A DNA stretch of 64,000 nt from Burkholderiales bacterium C2 (GCA_005503085.1 SCOI01000006.1:186001-250000), one strand, 5' to 3'; counted from the first letter of the stretch, positions 54,345 to 63,698 are shown. Notes: a model not told the origin generated them from the sequence alone. A program made the numbers and translations.

Positions 54345-55433
54345 TCAGGGCAGCTCGGGCCGGTGCAGCACGCCCAGCGCCTGCTCGCGCATGGCCTGGC
54401 GGGCGCGCAACGCTTCGTCCAGCTCCAGCGCCACGGCCTGCGCGGCCTCGCTGCGGCCCAGCGCTCGCAGGCAGGCCAGCGCGGTGCGCAAGGCCGGCAG
54501 CCGCAGGCTGAAGCTGCCGTGGCCGGGCTGGGGCGCCAGCAGCCCGTCCAGCCAGCCCAGGCCCTCGGCCGGCCGGCCCTGGCGCAGCGCCATCTCGGCC
54601 AGGCTGTGCTCGGCGGCCAGGCGGTTGTAGCCGGTGCCTTGCTCGCTGTACTGGCGGTGGGCGGCCGCCAGCCAGGGCTCGGCCTGCTCCAGGCGGCCGC
54701 ACAGCAGGGCCAGATGCCCGGCGGCGAGCTGCAGGCCGGCTCGTGCGGTGGCCGGCAGGCGTTCATCGGCCAGCAGGCCGCTGGCCTGGGCCAGGAAGCG
54801 CGGCGCGTGGACCAGCGCGATCTGCGCGGCCGCTTCGCCGCGGCCGTGCAGCAATTCCTCGTAGGCCTGGCCCAGCGACAGCAGCAGGTTGATGAAGGCC
54901 AGCGCCAGCAGATTGGCGTCGTGCGACTCGCGGGCCAGCGAGATGGCCCGCATATGCATCAGCTCGGCATGGCTGACATCGCCGAGGCGGGCGTGCACAT
55001 GGGCGGCGCAGCTGAGCGTGCGCGGCAGCAGCTCGGCCGAGTCGCCGGCGGCGGCCAGGGCCTCCAGGCTGATCGGCCTGGCCTCGTCGGCCAGGCCCAG
55101 CTCGGCCAGCGCAAACGCGGCCAGGGTCAGACCGTCGACCTCGGTGCGGGCGTTGCCGCTGAGCCGTCCGAGCCGACCCACTTCCAGCGCCGGCAGATAG
55201 ACCTGCCAGAGCGCACCCATCTGCCAATGGGCACGCGCCTGCATCAGCAAGGCCTGGGCGCGCTGTGCATCGGGCAGCGCGCGGCCCAGGGCCTGCGTGG
55301 CCAGCGCCAGCGCCACCGGCCATTGCTGCCGGGCCAGCGCGGCATCGGCCTGCTCCAGCAGCTGCAGGGTCTGCTCGGCGGGGGCGGGCGAAGGCGATGC
55401 GGGGCGGGAGGGCGCGTCGGGCATGGTCGGCAT
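54345..55433 (-). CDS. TPR-repeat protein
   Basis: The 362-residue, Ala/Leu-rich product is made of helical TPR-like repeats from about residue 20 to the end (for example ALLMQARAHWQMGALWQVYLPALEVGRLG, AAGHLALLCGRLEQAEPWLAAAHRQYSE). No enzyme domain is seen. Similar repeat blocks occur in front of GGDEF domains in Burkholderiales proteins; here there is none. It would be a protein-binding scaffold. The start could also be Met at 55424. Confidence 0.7.
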   Translation of the reverse strand: MPTMPDAPSRPASPSPAPAEQTLQLLEQADAALARQQWPVALALATQALGRALPDAQRAQALLMQARAHWQMGALWQVYLPALEVGRLGRLSGNARTEVDGLTLAAFALAELGLADEARPISLEALAAAGDSAELLPRTLSCAAHVHARLGDVSHAELMHMRAISLARESHDANLLALAFINLLLSLGQAYEELLHGRGEAAAQIALVHAPRFLAQASGLLADERLPATARAGLQLAAGHLALLCGRLEQAEPWLAAAHRQYSEQGTGYNRLAAEHSLAEMALRQGRPAEGLGWLDGLLAPQPGHGSFSLRLPALRTALACLRALGRSEAAQAVALELDEALRARQAMREQALGVLHRPELP

Positions 55434-55553
55434 CGGAAGGTCTCGCTGGGACTTTATGCCAAGCCGGCGTCGTGTCCGGGGCGGGCTTTCGAGCATCAGC
55501 GGAGAGCCCGCTACTATGCTAGCCACCTGAAAACAACCGGGACGGAATTCCGC

Positions 55554-56141
55554 ATGATCGAGACAGTAAAAAGCCTGCGCGCGGCGCTGGTCGCCGCCGG
55601 CCTGGCCGCGCTGGCTGGCGGCGCGCTGGCCGACTTCGAGCTGAAGGACGAGCAGGGCCGGCGCATCCTGCTCAAAGATGACGGCAGCTGGCGTTATGTC
55701 GATGCGGCCGCACCGGCAGCGCCCGCTGCGTCGGCGGCACCGGCTAAGCCACTGCTGCAGGCCGAGCTGCGCTTGGAGCGGCGCGTCGAGGCGCCCGGCG
55801 GTTGCCGCTTCGAGCTGGCCTTGAGCAACAAGCTGGACTACGAGATTCGCAGCGTGGTGCCCGACTTCACCGTGCTGCGCGCCAACGATGTGGCCTATAT
55901 GACCCAGCTGACCGGCTTCGGTCCGGTGCGGCCGGGCGACGAGCATAGACGCGCGCTGCAGTTCGCCGGCATCGGCTGCGGCGAGATCGCCAAGCTGCAG
56001 GTGCATGGCGGCGACCGCTGCGAGATGGGCGAGCTGAACAAGTTCACCGAGTCCAAGGGCGCCTGCCTGGCCCTGCTGAAGGTGCTGCCCAGCGACTTGC
56101 TGCCCTTCGAGAAGAAGGCCGAGACGCCGGCCAAGAAGTAG
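55554..56141 (+). CDS. Exported protein of unknown function (SH3-like/DUF3157-like N-terminus)
   Basis: The 195-residue product has a signal peptide (ALVAAGLAALAGGALA) followed by DFELKDEQGRRILLKDDGSWRYVDAAAP, an envelope-protein pattern seen in DUF3157-like proteins, then an Ala/Pro linker and a C-terminal beta-rich domain with four Cys (Cys in GGCRFELALSNKLDYEI, GCGEI, DRCEM, GACLALLK) that could form two disulfides. I do not recognise a function. TACTAT at 55512-55517 may be its -10 element. Confidence 0.7.
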   Translation: MIETVKSLRAALVAAGLAALAGGALADFELKDEQGRRILLKDDGSWRYVDAAAPAAPAASAAPAKPLLQAELRLERRVEAPGGCRFELALSNKLDYEIRSVVPDFTVLRANDVAYMTQLTGFGPVRPGDEHRRALQFAGIGCGEIAKLQVHGGDRCEMGELNKFTESKGACLALLKVLPSDLLPFEKKAETPAKK

Positions 56142-56150
56142 GCCGCCCGC

Positions 56151-56654
56151 TCAGGACACGATGTAGGCGCCGGCGCCGCTGCTGAGCAGACGGCCCTCGG
56201 CGTCCTTGAACTCCATGCGGGTCGAGGCCACCCGGCTGCCCAGGCGCAGCACCTCGGCCGTGGCGTGAAAGCGCGGCCCGGTGGCCGGGCGCAGATAGTC
56301 GATGCGCAGATCGATGGTGCCGAGCTTGCCGAAGCGCGCCAGCCGGGCCAGCGGCGCCTCGTCCATATGGCGCGCGCCGGTCGCCGCCATCACGGCCAGC
56401 CCGCCCATCGCATCGAGGGTGGCGCTGATCACGCCCCCATGCAGGCGCTGATGGGTGAAATGGCCGATCAGCTCGGGCCGCATCGTGATATGCGCCTTGA
56501 CCCGGTCGGCCTCCAGGCTGTCGATCCGCAGGCCCAGCACCTGGTTGAAGGCGATGTGCTGTTCGAAGATCTCGCACAGGCGCTGGCTGAACTCGGGCTC
56601 GAACAGGCTGGAGATGCTGTGCATGCGGTCGGGGGTGGCGCTGGTGTTGTTCAT
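56151..56654 (-). CDS. Hotdog-fold thioesterase (YiiD/PaaI-like)
   Basis: The 167-residue protein has the hotdog pattern HFTHQRLHGGVISATLDAMGGLAVMAATG and LRIDYLRPATGPRFHATAEVLRLGSRVASTRMEFKDAEG. HGGVISATLDAMGG is the usual helix-start motif. It should hydrolyse acyl-CoA thioesters; substrate unknown. The start at 56654 is the first Met after upstream noise; Met at residue 11 is an alternative. It is convergent with the preceding exported protein gene. Confidence 0.82.
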   Translation of the reverse strand: MNNTSATPDRMHSISSLFEPEFSQRLCEIFEQHIAFNQVLGLRIDSLEADRVKAHITMRPELIGHFTHQRLHGGVISATLDAMGGLAVMAATGARHMDEAPLARLARFGKLGTIDLRIDYLRPATGPRFHATAEVLRLGSRVASTRMEFKDAEGRLLSSGAGAYIVS

Positions 56655-56770
56655 GCTGCGACGGTAGCGCATTTGGCCCGACGGCGGGCCGGCCCTATGC
56701 GTGCTGCAGCACAGACGTACGCCGCACCGGGCCTCATGCTGGATGGACATTCGTTATCCCTTTCCCGTCC

Positions 56771-58105
56771 ATGCAGTTCTGGTCCTTGTTTGTCGGCGTG
56801 CTGCTGATCACGATGGTGCTGGCCGGCACCTTGCTGGGCCGGCTGCCGCTGAGCAGCGCGATGGTGTATCTGGGCCTGGGCTGTGTGCTGGGGCCGGACG
56901 GCATCGATGTGCTGCGCCCCGATCCGCAGGCCCATGCCGGCGCGCTGATGCATCTGACCGAGCTGGGCCTGCTGATCTCGCTGTTCGCGGTCGGGCTGCG
57001 CCTGGGGGTGCCGCTGCGCGACCGGCGTTGGCGCCTGCCGCTGCGCCTGGCCTTTGTGTCGATGAGCGCGATGGTGCTGATGGTGACGCTGATCGGCGTC
57101 TGGCTGCTCGAGCTGCCGCTGGGTGCGGCCGTGCTGCTGGGTGCGATCTTGGCGCCGACCGATCCGGTGCTGGCCTCCGATCTGCCCTCGGACGCCGGCA
57201 CCGACCCGGAGCGCCTGGGCTTCAGCCTGGCCGGCGAGGGCGGGCTCAATGACGGCGCGGCCTTTCCCTTCGTGATGCTGGGCCTGGGCCTGCTGGGCCT
57301 GCACGAGCTGGGCGACGGGGGCTGGCGCTGGTGGACGCTGGACCTGCTATGGGCCACGCTGGGCGGTGTCGCGATCGGCGCCGCGCTGGGTGCGGCCACC
57401 GGCTGGCTGGTGGTCTATCTGCGCAGCCGCCATCACGAGGCGATCGGGCTCGATGTCTTCCTGGGCCTGGGCCTGCTGGGTCTGGCCAACGGCCTGGCCT
57501 TGCTGAGCCACAGCTCGGGTTTTCTGGCGGTGTTTGCTGCCGGAATGGCCTTGCAGCGGGTGCGGGAGCGGCCCCGGCCCGAGAGCCGGCCGCTGGCGCC
57601 GCCGCTCGACTCGGCCGGCCACTCCTACGACACGCTGGCCACCCATCCCCACCATGCCAGCGCGACGATGCGCGATGCAGTGCAGGCTTTCAACACGCAG
57701 CTGGAAAAGCTTGCCGAGCTGACGCTGGTGCTGCTGGTCGGGGCGATGCTGGCCTATGCCAAGCCGCTGCCGGCCGCCTGGTGGTTCGTGCCGCTGATGA
57801 TTCTGCTGCTGCGGCCGCTGTCGGCGCTGGGCGCGACGCTCGGCGAGGGACTGACGGCGCCACTGCGCGGAATGATAGGCTGGTTCGGCATCCGCGGCAT
57901 CGGCTCGGTGTTCTATCTGCTCTATGCGCTGGATGCCGGCGTCTCGGGCGAGGTGGCCGACATCCTGCTGTCGCTGACGCTGTGGACCGTGGTGGCCTCC
58001 ATCGTGGCCCACGGCGTCACGGCCCAGCCGCTCATGCAGACCTATCTGGCCTGGCGACAGCGCCGACGACGCAAGCCAGCCCCGGTCTCGAAACCCGAGG
58101 ACTGA
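56771..58105 (+). CDS. Cation:proton antiporter (CPA1/NhaP-like)
   Basis: The 444-residue membrane protein has about 12 membrane segments. The ion-binding helix reads GAILAPTDPVLASDL, with GEGGLNDGAAFPFVM following, the standard pair of CPA1 exchangers. WFGIRGIGSVFYLLYAL is typical for the NhaP group. A polar insert (PRPESRPLAPPLDSAGHSYDTLATHPHH in parts, about residues 272-300) interrupts the second half. It exchanges Na+ or K+ for protons. Confidence 0.88.
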   Translation: MQFWSLFVGVLLITMVLAGTLLGRLPLSSAMVYLGLGCVLGPDGIDVLRPDPQAHAGALMHLTELGLLISLFAVGLRLGVPLRDRRWRLPLRLAFVSMSAMVLMVTLIGVWLLELPLGAAVLLGAILAPTDPVLASDLPSDAGTDPERLGFSLAGEGGLNDGAAFPFVMLGLGLLGLHELGDGGWRWWTLDLLWATLGGVAIGAALGAATGWLVVYLRSRHHEAIGLDVFLGLGLLGLANGLALLSHSSGFLAVFAAGMALQRVRERPRPESRPLAPPLDSAGHSYDTLATHPHHASATMRDAVQAFNTQLEKLAELTLVLLVGAMLAYAKPLPAAWWFVPLMILLLRPLSALGATLGEGLTAPLRGMIGWFGIRGIGSVFYLLYALDAGVSGEVADILLSLTLWTVVASIVAHGVTAQPLMQTYLAWRQRRRRKPAPVSKPED

Positions 58106-58127
58106 CGGCCGTGCCGCCGGGGCGGCC

Positions 58128-58442
58128 TCAGGGGCGAACGGTGATCTCGTTCTTGACCGCCTTGACGCCGTCGACCTTCCAGGCCAGGGCTTCGGCGGTG
58201 CTCTTCTCGGTGCTGTTCTTCGCGAAGCCCGACAGCATCACGGTGCCCTTCATCGTCTCGACGCTGATGGCCGAGGCCGCGACATTGGTGTTGTCGACAA
58301 AGCGCGCCTTGACGGCCGTGGTGATGGCCGCGTCGTCGACGTAGGCGCCGACCGATTGCTGGCCGCGGGTGACGGCGCAGCCGGTGGTGGCGAGCAAGGC
58401 CAGCGTGGTCAGGCCGATGGCAAAGGTATGGCGAATGGTCAT
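58128..58442 (-). CDS. BON-domain lipoprotein (OsmY-like)
   Basis: The 104-residue lipoprotein has a lipobox TTGC (Cys22) and a single BON domain (DDAAITTAVKARFVDNTNVAASAISVETMKGTVMLSGFAKN and KVDGVKAVKNEITV). BON proteins bind membranes and often respond to osmotic or envelope stress. The start at 58442 follows AAGGAGA. Confidence 0.88.
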   Translation of the reverse strand: MTIRHTFAIGLTTLALLATTGCAVTRGQQSVGAYVDDAAITTAVKARFVDNTNVAASAISVETMKGTVMLSGFAKNSTEKSTAEALAWKVDGVKAVKNEITVRP

Positions 58443-58657
58443 GAGAATCTCCTTGGAGTGGTGAGGGCAGTGGACTGCGCAAGCTGCGACAAGCCATGAC
58501 TGCACTGTAGAAACTTCGTCGATATCGGCCAATAGGCGCACAGCGCCAGCCCATGTAGGACGCCGACTACGACAAGCCGAGGCCTCCTCCGCTAGGCTGC
58601 AGCCCAGGGTGATTTGCATACTGAGTCCACTCCATCAACCCAAGAGAGGACGCCTCG

Positions 58658-59209
58658 ATGAATACCACCTTCAAGATCAAATCTGCACTGCTGATTTCGG
58701 CCCTGCTGACCCTGCCGGTGGCCCAGGCCGCCACCATCAGCAAGGACGAGTACAAGGCCGGCAAGACCCGCATCAGCGCCGAGTACAAGGCCGCGAAGAC
58801 CAGCTGTGATGCGATGTCGGGCAATGCCAAGGATGTCTGCGAAGAGCAGGCCAAGGGCAAGGAGAAAGTGGCCCTGGCCGAACTCGAGTACGCCCATAGC
58901 GGCAAGCCGGCCGACCAGACCAAGGTGTTGACCACCAAGGCCAAGGCCGAGTACGAGGTGGCCAAGGAGAAGTGCGACGACAAGGCCGGCAACGACAAGG
59001 ATGTCTGCGTCAAGGAGGCCAAGGCCGCCGAGACCAAGGCGCTGGCGGACGCAAAGCTAGGTAAGCAGGTCGGCGAGGCGCGCAAGGACGCCGCCGAGGA
59101 CAAGCGCGATGCCAACTACAAGGTCGCCGTCGAGAAGTGCGATGCGCTGGCGGGCGATGCCAAGAGCGCCTGCATCTCCGGCGCCAAGGCCCAGTTCGGC
59201 AAGAGCTGA
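58658..59209 (+). CDS. Exported Lys/Ala-rich protein with threefold Cys-pair repeat
   Basis: The 183-residue protein has a signal peptide ending VAQA. The mature part contains three related units, YKAAKTSCDAMSGNAKDVC, YEVAKEKCDDKAGNDKDVC and YKVAVEKCDALAGDAKSAC. Each has a Cys-x9/10-Cys pair inside charged helices that end in AK-rich runs. This looks like a helical hairpin repeat closed by a disulfide in the periplasm. Related proteins are common in Burkholderiales but uncharacterised. A strong terminator follows. Confidence 0.8.
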   Translation: MNTTFKIKSALLISALLTLPVAQAATISKDEYKAGKTRISAEYKAAKTSCDAMSGNAKDVCEEQAKGKEKVALAELEYAHSGKPADQTKVLTTKAKAEYEVAKEKCDDKAGNDKDVCVKEAKAAETKALADAKLGKQVGEARKDAAEDKRDANYKVAVEKCDALAGDAKSACISGAKAQFGKS

Positions 59210-59245
59210 CCCTCCCATGCTGATCCTCGCCTGCGGGCGAGGCCG

Positions 59246-59271
59246 AACCCGTGATCAGCCGATCACGGGTT
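59246..59271 (+). terminator. Rho-independent terminator
   Basis: AACCCGTGATC-AGCC-GATCACGGGTT is a perfect 11-base-pair stem followed by six more T. It ends the repeat-protein transcript. A second GC stem (CTCGCC-TGC-GGCGAG, 59226-59240) lies just before it. Confidence 0.93.
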
Positions 59272-59274
59272 TTT

Positions 59275-59541
59275 TTATTTCTGGCGCTGCTCGGGCCGCA
59301 GATCGAACTCGCGCAGCATCACCGGCTCCAGCGCGCCCTGGGCGACACGGCGCTGCACGGCCAGGGCCAGCTCGGCCGAGAAGGCCTCGAAGGTTTCCAA
59401 CGGATCCTCGTCCTGCGCGCCGGGGCGGAAGCAATGATGCAGGGTCGCGCGGCTGACGCTGGCGCCCACCTGTCCGGTTCCGACCGGAACATAGAAGCGG
59501 ACGGTTTCCGAAGGCTGGTGAAAAAAAGCGGCGTGGGACAT
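59275..59541 (-). CDS. Small conserved protein, DUF1488-like
   Basis: This 88-residue protein (SETVRFYVPVGTGQVGASVSRATLHHCFRPG, then an acidic stretch and LREFDLRPEQRQK) resembles the short DUF1488 group in its VRF opening and in the alternating pattern. No function is known. It lies against the terminator of the convergent repeat-protein gene and is divergent from arsR. Confidence 0.55.
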   Translation of the reverse strand: MSHAAFFHQPSETVRFYVPVGTGQVGASVSRATLHHCFRPGAQDEDPLETFEAFSAELALAVQRRVAQGALEPVMLREFDLRPEQRQK

Positions 59542-59701
59542 GGTGGGGCCTGCGGTTGACTGCGTGTGGCGCGAGGCCGGGAGTGGTGTTGCCCGTCTGT
59601 GCCGGCTTCCCGTCAGAGGCTACCCCTTATTCGTCCGCAGCGTGGGATTGTTTTGCTGCGATGCGGGCGCGGCCGCTCCCGAGGTCTTGTTATTTATTCT
59701 G

Positions 59702-59723
59702 TATTTCGATTAAGATGGAAATA
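59702..59723. promoter_or_regulatory. Probable ArsR operator
   Basis: TATTTC (59702-59707), ten bases, then GAAATA (59718-59723) form an inverted repeat in an A+T-rich stretch that ends on the arsR start codon. The position suits autorepression of the ars operon. Confidence 0.5.
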
Positions 59724-60052
59724 TGGAAGAGCAACAAGTCATCAAATCGCTGGCCGCGCTGGCGCAGGCCGCGCGGCTGCAGGTGTTCCGGGCCCTGGTC
59801 GTGGCCGGGCCGGCCGGCCTGACGCCCAGCGCGCTGGCCGAGCATCTGGCGTTGCCCGGCTCGACGCTGTCTTTTCATCTGAAGGAACTGCTGCACGCCG
59901 GCCTGGTGACTCAGGAGCGCGATGGTCGCCACCTGATCTACCGCGCCGCCTATGCGCAGATGAACGCCTTGCTGGCCTATCTGGCCGCCAACTGCTGCCA
60001 GGGCGAGGCCTGCCTGGACGAGACGGCCGCCGCCGGCTGCGCCAACTGCTGA
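59723..60052 (+). CDS. arsR: ArsR-family arsenite-responsive repressor
   Basis: The 109-residue winged-helix protein has the ArsR/SmtB recognition region LALPGSTLSFHLKELLHAGLVTQERDGRHLIY. The usual ELCVC metal site in helix 3 is missing. Instead a C-terminal set Cys91, Cys92, Cys97 (with Cys106 and Cys109) is present, like the Cys95/96/102 site of Acidithiobacillus ferrooxidans ArsR. It should repress the operon until As(III) binds. Confidence 0.88.
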   Translation: MEEQQVIKSLAALAQAARLQVFRALVVAGPAGLTPSALAEHLALPGSTLSFHLKELLHAGLVTQERDGRHLIYRAAYAQMNALLAYLAANCCQGEACLDETAAAGCANC

Positions 60053-60098
60053 ATCCCCCGATCTCCCTTTCTTTCCCCTTCTTTCGCCGAGGTTCTAG

Positions 60099-60596
60099 AT
60101 GTCCGACGAGAAGATCTACCAGGTGCTGTTCCTGTGCACCGGCAACTCCGCCCGCTCCATCCTGGCCGAGGGCCTGATGAACCACCTGGGCCGAGGGCGC
60201 TTCCAGGCCCACTCGGCCGGCAGCCATCCGGCCGGCGCGGTCAATCCACTGGCGCTGCAGACCTTGTCCCAGCTGCAGATTGCCAGCGGCAATTTCCGCA
60301 GCAAGAGCTGGGACGAGTTTGCGCAGCCGGGCGCGGCCGCGCTCGACTTCGTCTTCACCGTCTGCGACAAGGCCGCCGGCGAGGTCTGCCCGCTGTGGCC
60401 GGGCCAGCCGATGACCGCGCACTGGGGGGTGGAAGACCCCTCGGCCGTCGAAGGCTCGGACGAGACCAGGCTTCGCGCCTTCATGGACACGGCCGTGATC
60501 CTGAAGCGCCGCATCGAGCTGATGCTGGCCCTGCCGCTGGCCACCTTGGACAAGCTCTCGCTGCAGCGCGAACTCGGCATGGTCGGCACCGCCTGA
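60099..60596 (+). CDS. arsC: Arsenate reductase, low-molecular-weight phosphatase type (copy 1)
   Basis: The 165-residue enzyme has the P-loop LFLCTGNSARS (Cys13, Arg19) and a redox pair Cys89/Cys97 in TVCDKAAGEVCP. It reduces As(V) to As(III) by a three-Cys relay, probably recharged by thioredoxin. FRSKSWDEF is shared with the next gene, its paralogue. Confidence 0.88.
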   Translation: MSDEKIYQVLFLCTGNSARSILAEGLMNHLGRGRFQAHSAGSHPAGAVNPLALQTLSQLQIASGNFRSKSWDEFAQPGAAALDFVFTVCDKAAGEVCPLWPGQPMTAHWGVEDPSAVEGSDETRLRAFMDTAVILKRRIELMLALPLATLDKLSLQRELGMVGTA

Positions 60597-60617
60597 ACCC
60601 ACCAAATAGGAAGAGCA

Positions 60618-61121
60618 ATGACCGTCCACGTCCTGATTCTCTGCACCCACAACTCGGCCCGCAGCGTGCTGTCCGAGGGCATGCTGAACCACCTCGCCGC
60701 GCGCCTGGGCCGCGATGTTCGCGCGCACAGCGCCGGCAGCGCGCCCAGCGGGCGTCTGAACCCCTTTGCCATCGAAGCGCTCAACAACGCCGGCATCGAC
60801 ACCGCCGCCTACCGCAGCAAAAGCTGGGACGAATTCACCGGCCCCGAGGCGCCGCCGCTGTCCCTCGTGATCACCGTTTGCGACAGTGCTGCGGCCGAGC
60901 AATGCCCGGTGTTCTTCGGCGGCCAGGGGCAGCCGGTCAAGATTCACTGGGGCTATCCCGACCCGTCGAACGCTGAAGGTGGCGACGAAGGCAAGCGCCG
61001 TGCCTTCGAGCTGACCCGCCAGGCCATCGGCTACCGCATGTTGCAGTTGCTGCTGCTGCCGCTGGAGTCGCTAAGCAAGCCGGAACTGCTGGCGGCGCTG
61101 AACGCCATTGCGAAGAGCTGA
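60618..61121 (+). CDS. Arsenate reductase-like protein (copy 2)
   Basis: The 167-residue paralogue has LILCTHNSARS (Cys9), YRSKSWDEF and the pair Cys88/Cys96 in TVCDSAAAEQCP, so all three catalytic Cys are kept. The two copies have diverged widely (CTGN versus CTHN loop; WPGQP versus FFGGQGQP). It may be a second arsenate reductase with a different partner or substrate. It starts 21 bases after copy 1, following AGGAAGAG. Confidence 0.85.
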   Translation: MTVHVLILCTHNSARSVLSEGMLNHLAARLGRDVRAHSAGSAPSGRLNPFAIEALNNAGIDTAAYRSKSWDEFTGPEAPPLSLVITVCDSAAAEQCPVFFGGQGQPVKIHWGYPDPSNAEGGDEGKRRAFELTRQAIGYRMLQLLLLPLESLSKPELLAALNAIAKS

Positions 61122-61131
61122 GGCGCCCCCC

Positions 61132-61827
61132 ATGCATGCAAGCACCTCCCAGAAGCTGCTGGCCGAGGGCCTGGGCACCGCGCTGCTGCTGGCCGTGGTG
61201 ATCGGCTCGGGCCTGATGGCCGAGCGCCTGTCGGGCGGCAATGTGGCGATCGCGCTGCTGGCCAATACCTTGGCCACGGTGGGCGGCCTGTACATCCTGA
61301 TCGAGGTCTTCGGCCCCGTCAGCGGCGCGCATTTCAACCCGGCCGTCAGTGCCGTGATGGCCTGGCGCGGCGAGCTGCCCGTAGCCGCCTTGCTGCCCTA
61401 TGTCGGCGCCCAGCTGCTGGGGGCCATGCTGGGGGCCTGGCTGGCCCATGCGATGTTCGATCTGAGCATCCTGCAGTTCTCCAGCAAACTCAGGAGCGGC
61501 ACCGGGCAGTGGATCGCCGAGGGCGTCGCCACCTTCGGCCTGCTGCTGGTCATACTGCGGGCGCCGGCCTCGCGGGTGGCGGCCATGGTCGCGGCCTATA
61601 TCGGCGCGGCCTACTGGTTCACCGCTTCCACCTCATTCGCCAATCCTGCTGCCGTGTTCGGCCGCATGTTCAGCGACAGCTTTGCCGGCATCGCGCCGGC
61701 CAGCGCACCGGGCTTTGTCCTCGCCGAGCTGCTCGGCGCCGCGTTGGCGCTGGGCGTGCATCGGCTGCTGCGGCCGGCGACTGCCCGCCAGTCTCCCCAT
61801 CCATCTGCCTCCGAGCGCCATGTCTGA
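61132..61827 (+). CDS. aqpS: Aquaglyceroporin-type channel (AqpS-like)
   Basis: The 231-residue MIP channel has six membrane segments and two NPA boxes, HFNPAVSA (69-71) and [11 protein letters not shown] (171-173) with the selectivity arginine at 178. In Sinorhizobium meliloti a channel in the same place of the ars operon (AqpS) conducts arsenite out of the cell. No ArsB or ACR3 pump is present here, so the same role is inferred. Confidence 0.88.
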   Translation: MHASTSQKLLAEGLGTALLLAVVIGSGLMAERLSGGNVAIALLANTLATVGGLYILIEVFGPVSGAHFNPAVSAVMAWRGELPVAALLPYVGAQLLGAMLGAWLAHAMFDLSILQFSSKLRSGTGQWIAEGVATFGLLLVILRAPASRVAAMVAAYIGAAYWFTASTSFANPAAVFGRMFSDSFAGIAPASAPGFVLAELLGAALALGVHRLLRPATARQSPHPSASERHV

Positions 61828-62551
61828 TCCCCTGTTTCCGCAAGCCAGCTTGCCGGCCCTGCAGCCGGCCCTGTTCGAGCCACCGACCCAGGAGCGCCTG
61901 AGCGTGGCCGCGCCGTCCCGGCACCGGCCGCGCTTCCTGTTGCTCTACGGCTCGCTGCGCGAGCGCTCCTACAGCAAGCTGGCCGTGCTGGAAGCCGGCC
62001 GGCTGCTGGAGGCCATGGGGGCCGAGGTGCGTGTCTTCGACCCGGCCGGCCTGCCGCTGGTGGATGGCGCGCCGGACACCCACCCCAAGGTGCAGGAGCT
62101 GCGAGCGCTGGCACAGTGGTCCGAGGGCATGGTCTGGTGCTCGCCCGAGCGCCATGGCGCGATGACCGGGCTGATGAAGACCCAGATCGACTGGATCCCG
62201 CTGAGCAGCGGCGCGGTGCGGCCGACCCAGGGCAAGACCCTGGCGGTGATGCAGGTCTCGGGCGGCAGCCAGTCCTTCAACGCGGTCAACCAGATGCGCA
62301 TCCTGGGCCGCTGGATGCGCATGCTGACCATCCCGAACCAGAGCTCGGTGGCCAAGGCCTTCCAGGAGTTCGACGAGGCCGGCCGCATGAAGCCTTCCAG
62401 CTACTACGACCGCATCGTCGACGTGATGGAGGAGCTGATGAAGTTCACCCTGCTGACCCGCGATGTCTCGCCCTATCTGGTGGACCGCTACAGCGAGCGC
62501 AAGGAAGACGCAGAGGCGCTGGGCCGGCGCGTCAACCAGGCCAAGATCTAG
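61820..62551 (+). CDS. arsH: NADPH-dependent FMN reductase-type organoarsenical oxidase ArsH
   Basis: The 243-residue flavoprotein has [62 protein letters not shown] and [31 protein letters not shown], diagnostic of ArsH. It oxidises trivalent organoarsenicals to pentavalent forms. It overlaps the channel gene by 8 bases. Confidence 0.93.
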   Translation: MSDPLFPQASLPALQPALFEPPTQERLSVAAPSRHRPRFLLLYGSLRERSYSKLAVLEAGRLLEAMGAEVRVFDPAGLPLVDGAPDTHPKVQELRALAQWSEGMVWCSPERHGAMTGLMKTQIDWIPLSSGAVRPTQGKTLAVMQVSGGSQSFNAVNQMRILGRWMRMLTIPNQSSVAKAFQEFDEAGRMKPSSYYDRIVDVMEELMKFTLLTRDVSPYLVDRYSERKEDAEALGRRVNQAKI

Positions 62552-62559
62552 AGCGCCCG

Positions 62560-63648
62560 ATGGACCGCCCCGACGTGCTCATCATCGGCGGTGGTCAGGC
62601 CGCGCTGTCGCTGGGCTATTTCCTGCGCCGCAGCCGGCGCAGCTTCCTGATCCTCGATGCCGAGGACGGCCCCGGCGGCGCCTGGCGCCATGCCTGGCGC
62701 TCGCTGCGTCTGTTCTCGCCGGCGCAGTGGAGTTCGCTGGCGGGCTGGCCGCTGCCGCCCGAGCCGGGCCAGAGCTACCCCTCGCGCGAGCATCTGCTGG
62801 ACTATCTGGCGCGCTACGAGCAGCGCTATGAACTGCCTATCGAGCGGCCGGTGCAGGTCGACAGCGTCGAAGCCTCGCCCGAGGGCCTGCTCGTCCGGGC
62901 CGGCGCGCGCCAGTGGCTGGCCCGCAGCGTGGTCAGCGCCACCGGCAGCTGGCGCCATCCGGTCGTGCCGGTCTATCCGGGCCAGGCCGCCTATCGCGGC
63001 CGCCAACTGCATTCGGCCCACTATCAAGACCCGACCCCGTTTGCCGGCCAGCGCGTGCTGGTCGTGGGCGGCGGCAATTCCGGTGCGCAGATCCTGGCCG
63101 AGCTGTCGGAACATGCGGCGCAGACCGTCTGGGTCACCGAGCGGCCGCCGCAGTTCCTGCCGGACGAGGTCGACGGCCGCGTGCTGTTCGAGCGTGCCAC
63201 CGCGCGTTGGCAGGCCCAGCAGCGTGGCGAGCCGGTCGAGGTGCTGCCCGGCGGCTTCGGCGACATCGTGATGGTGCCGCCGGTGCGGGCCGCGCGTGAA
63301 CGCGGCGTGCTGACAGCGCGTCCGCCCTTCGAGCGCTTCACGGCCGAGGGCGTGCTCTGGCCCGATGGCCAGGGGCAGGCCTTCGACGCGGTGATCTGGT
63401 GTACCGGCTTCAAGCCCGCGCTGGCTCATCTGGCGCCGCTGGGCCTGCCGGACCCGGGCACCGGCCGCATCGCGGTGAATGGCACGCGCAGCGTCGCCGA
63501 GCCGCGGCTGTGGCTGCTGGGCTATGGCGACTGGGTCGGTGCGGCCTCGGCCACCCTGGTCGGCGTGATGCGCAGCGCGCGCAGCACGGCGCTGGAGATC
63601 GACGACTACCTGAACCAACTGGACGCGCCGGCCGGGCCGACGCCCTGA
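62560..63648 (+). CDS. arsO: ArsO-type FAD-dependent monooxygenase
   Basis: The 362-residue protein has two dinucleotide folds, [18 protein letters not shown] near the start and [15 protein letters not shown] in the middle, and between them [11 protein letters not shown], a form of the FxGxxxH signature of flavin monooxygenases. [22 protein letters not shown] near the end matches ArsO-like proteins, which commonly sit beside arsH. The reaction on arsenicals is not established. Confidence 0.83.
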   Translation: MDRPDVLIIGGGQAALSLGYFLRRSRRSFLILDAEDGPGGAWRHAWRSLRLFSPAQWSSLAGWPLPPEPGQSYPSREHLLDYLARYEQRYELPIERPVQVDSVEASPEGLLVRAGARQWLARSVVSATGSWRHPVVPVYPGQAAYRGRQLHSAHYQDPTPFAGQRVLVVGGGNSGAQILAELSEHAAQTVWVTERPPQFLPDEVDGRVLFERATARWQAQQRGEPVEVLPGGFGDIVMVPPVRAARERGVLTARPPFERFTAEGVLWPDGQGQAFDAVIWCTGFKPALAHLAPLGLPDPGTGRIAVNGTRSVAEPRLWLLGYGDWVGAASATLVGVMRSARSTALEIDDYLNQLDAPAGPTP

Positions 63649-63698
63649 GGCGGCAGCCCATCGCTGCGCCGCCCGCATTTTTGACTAGATAGATGCTA

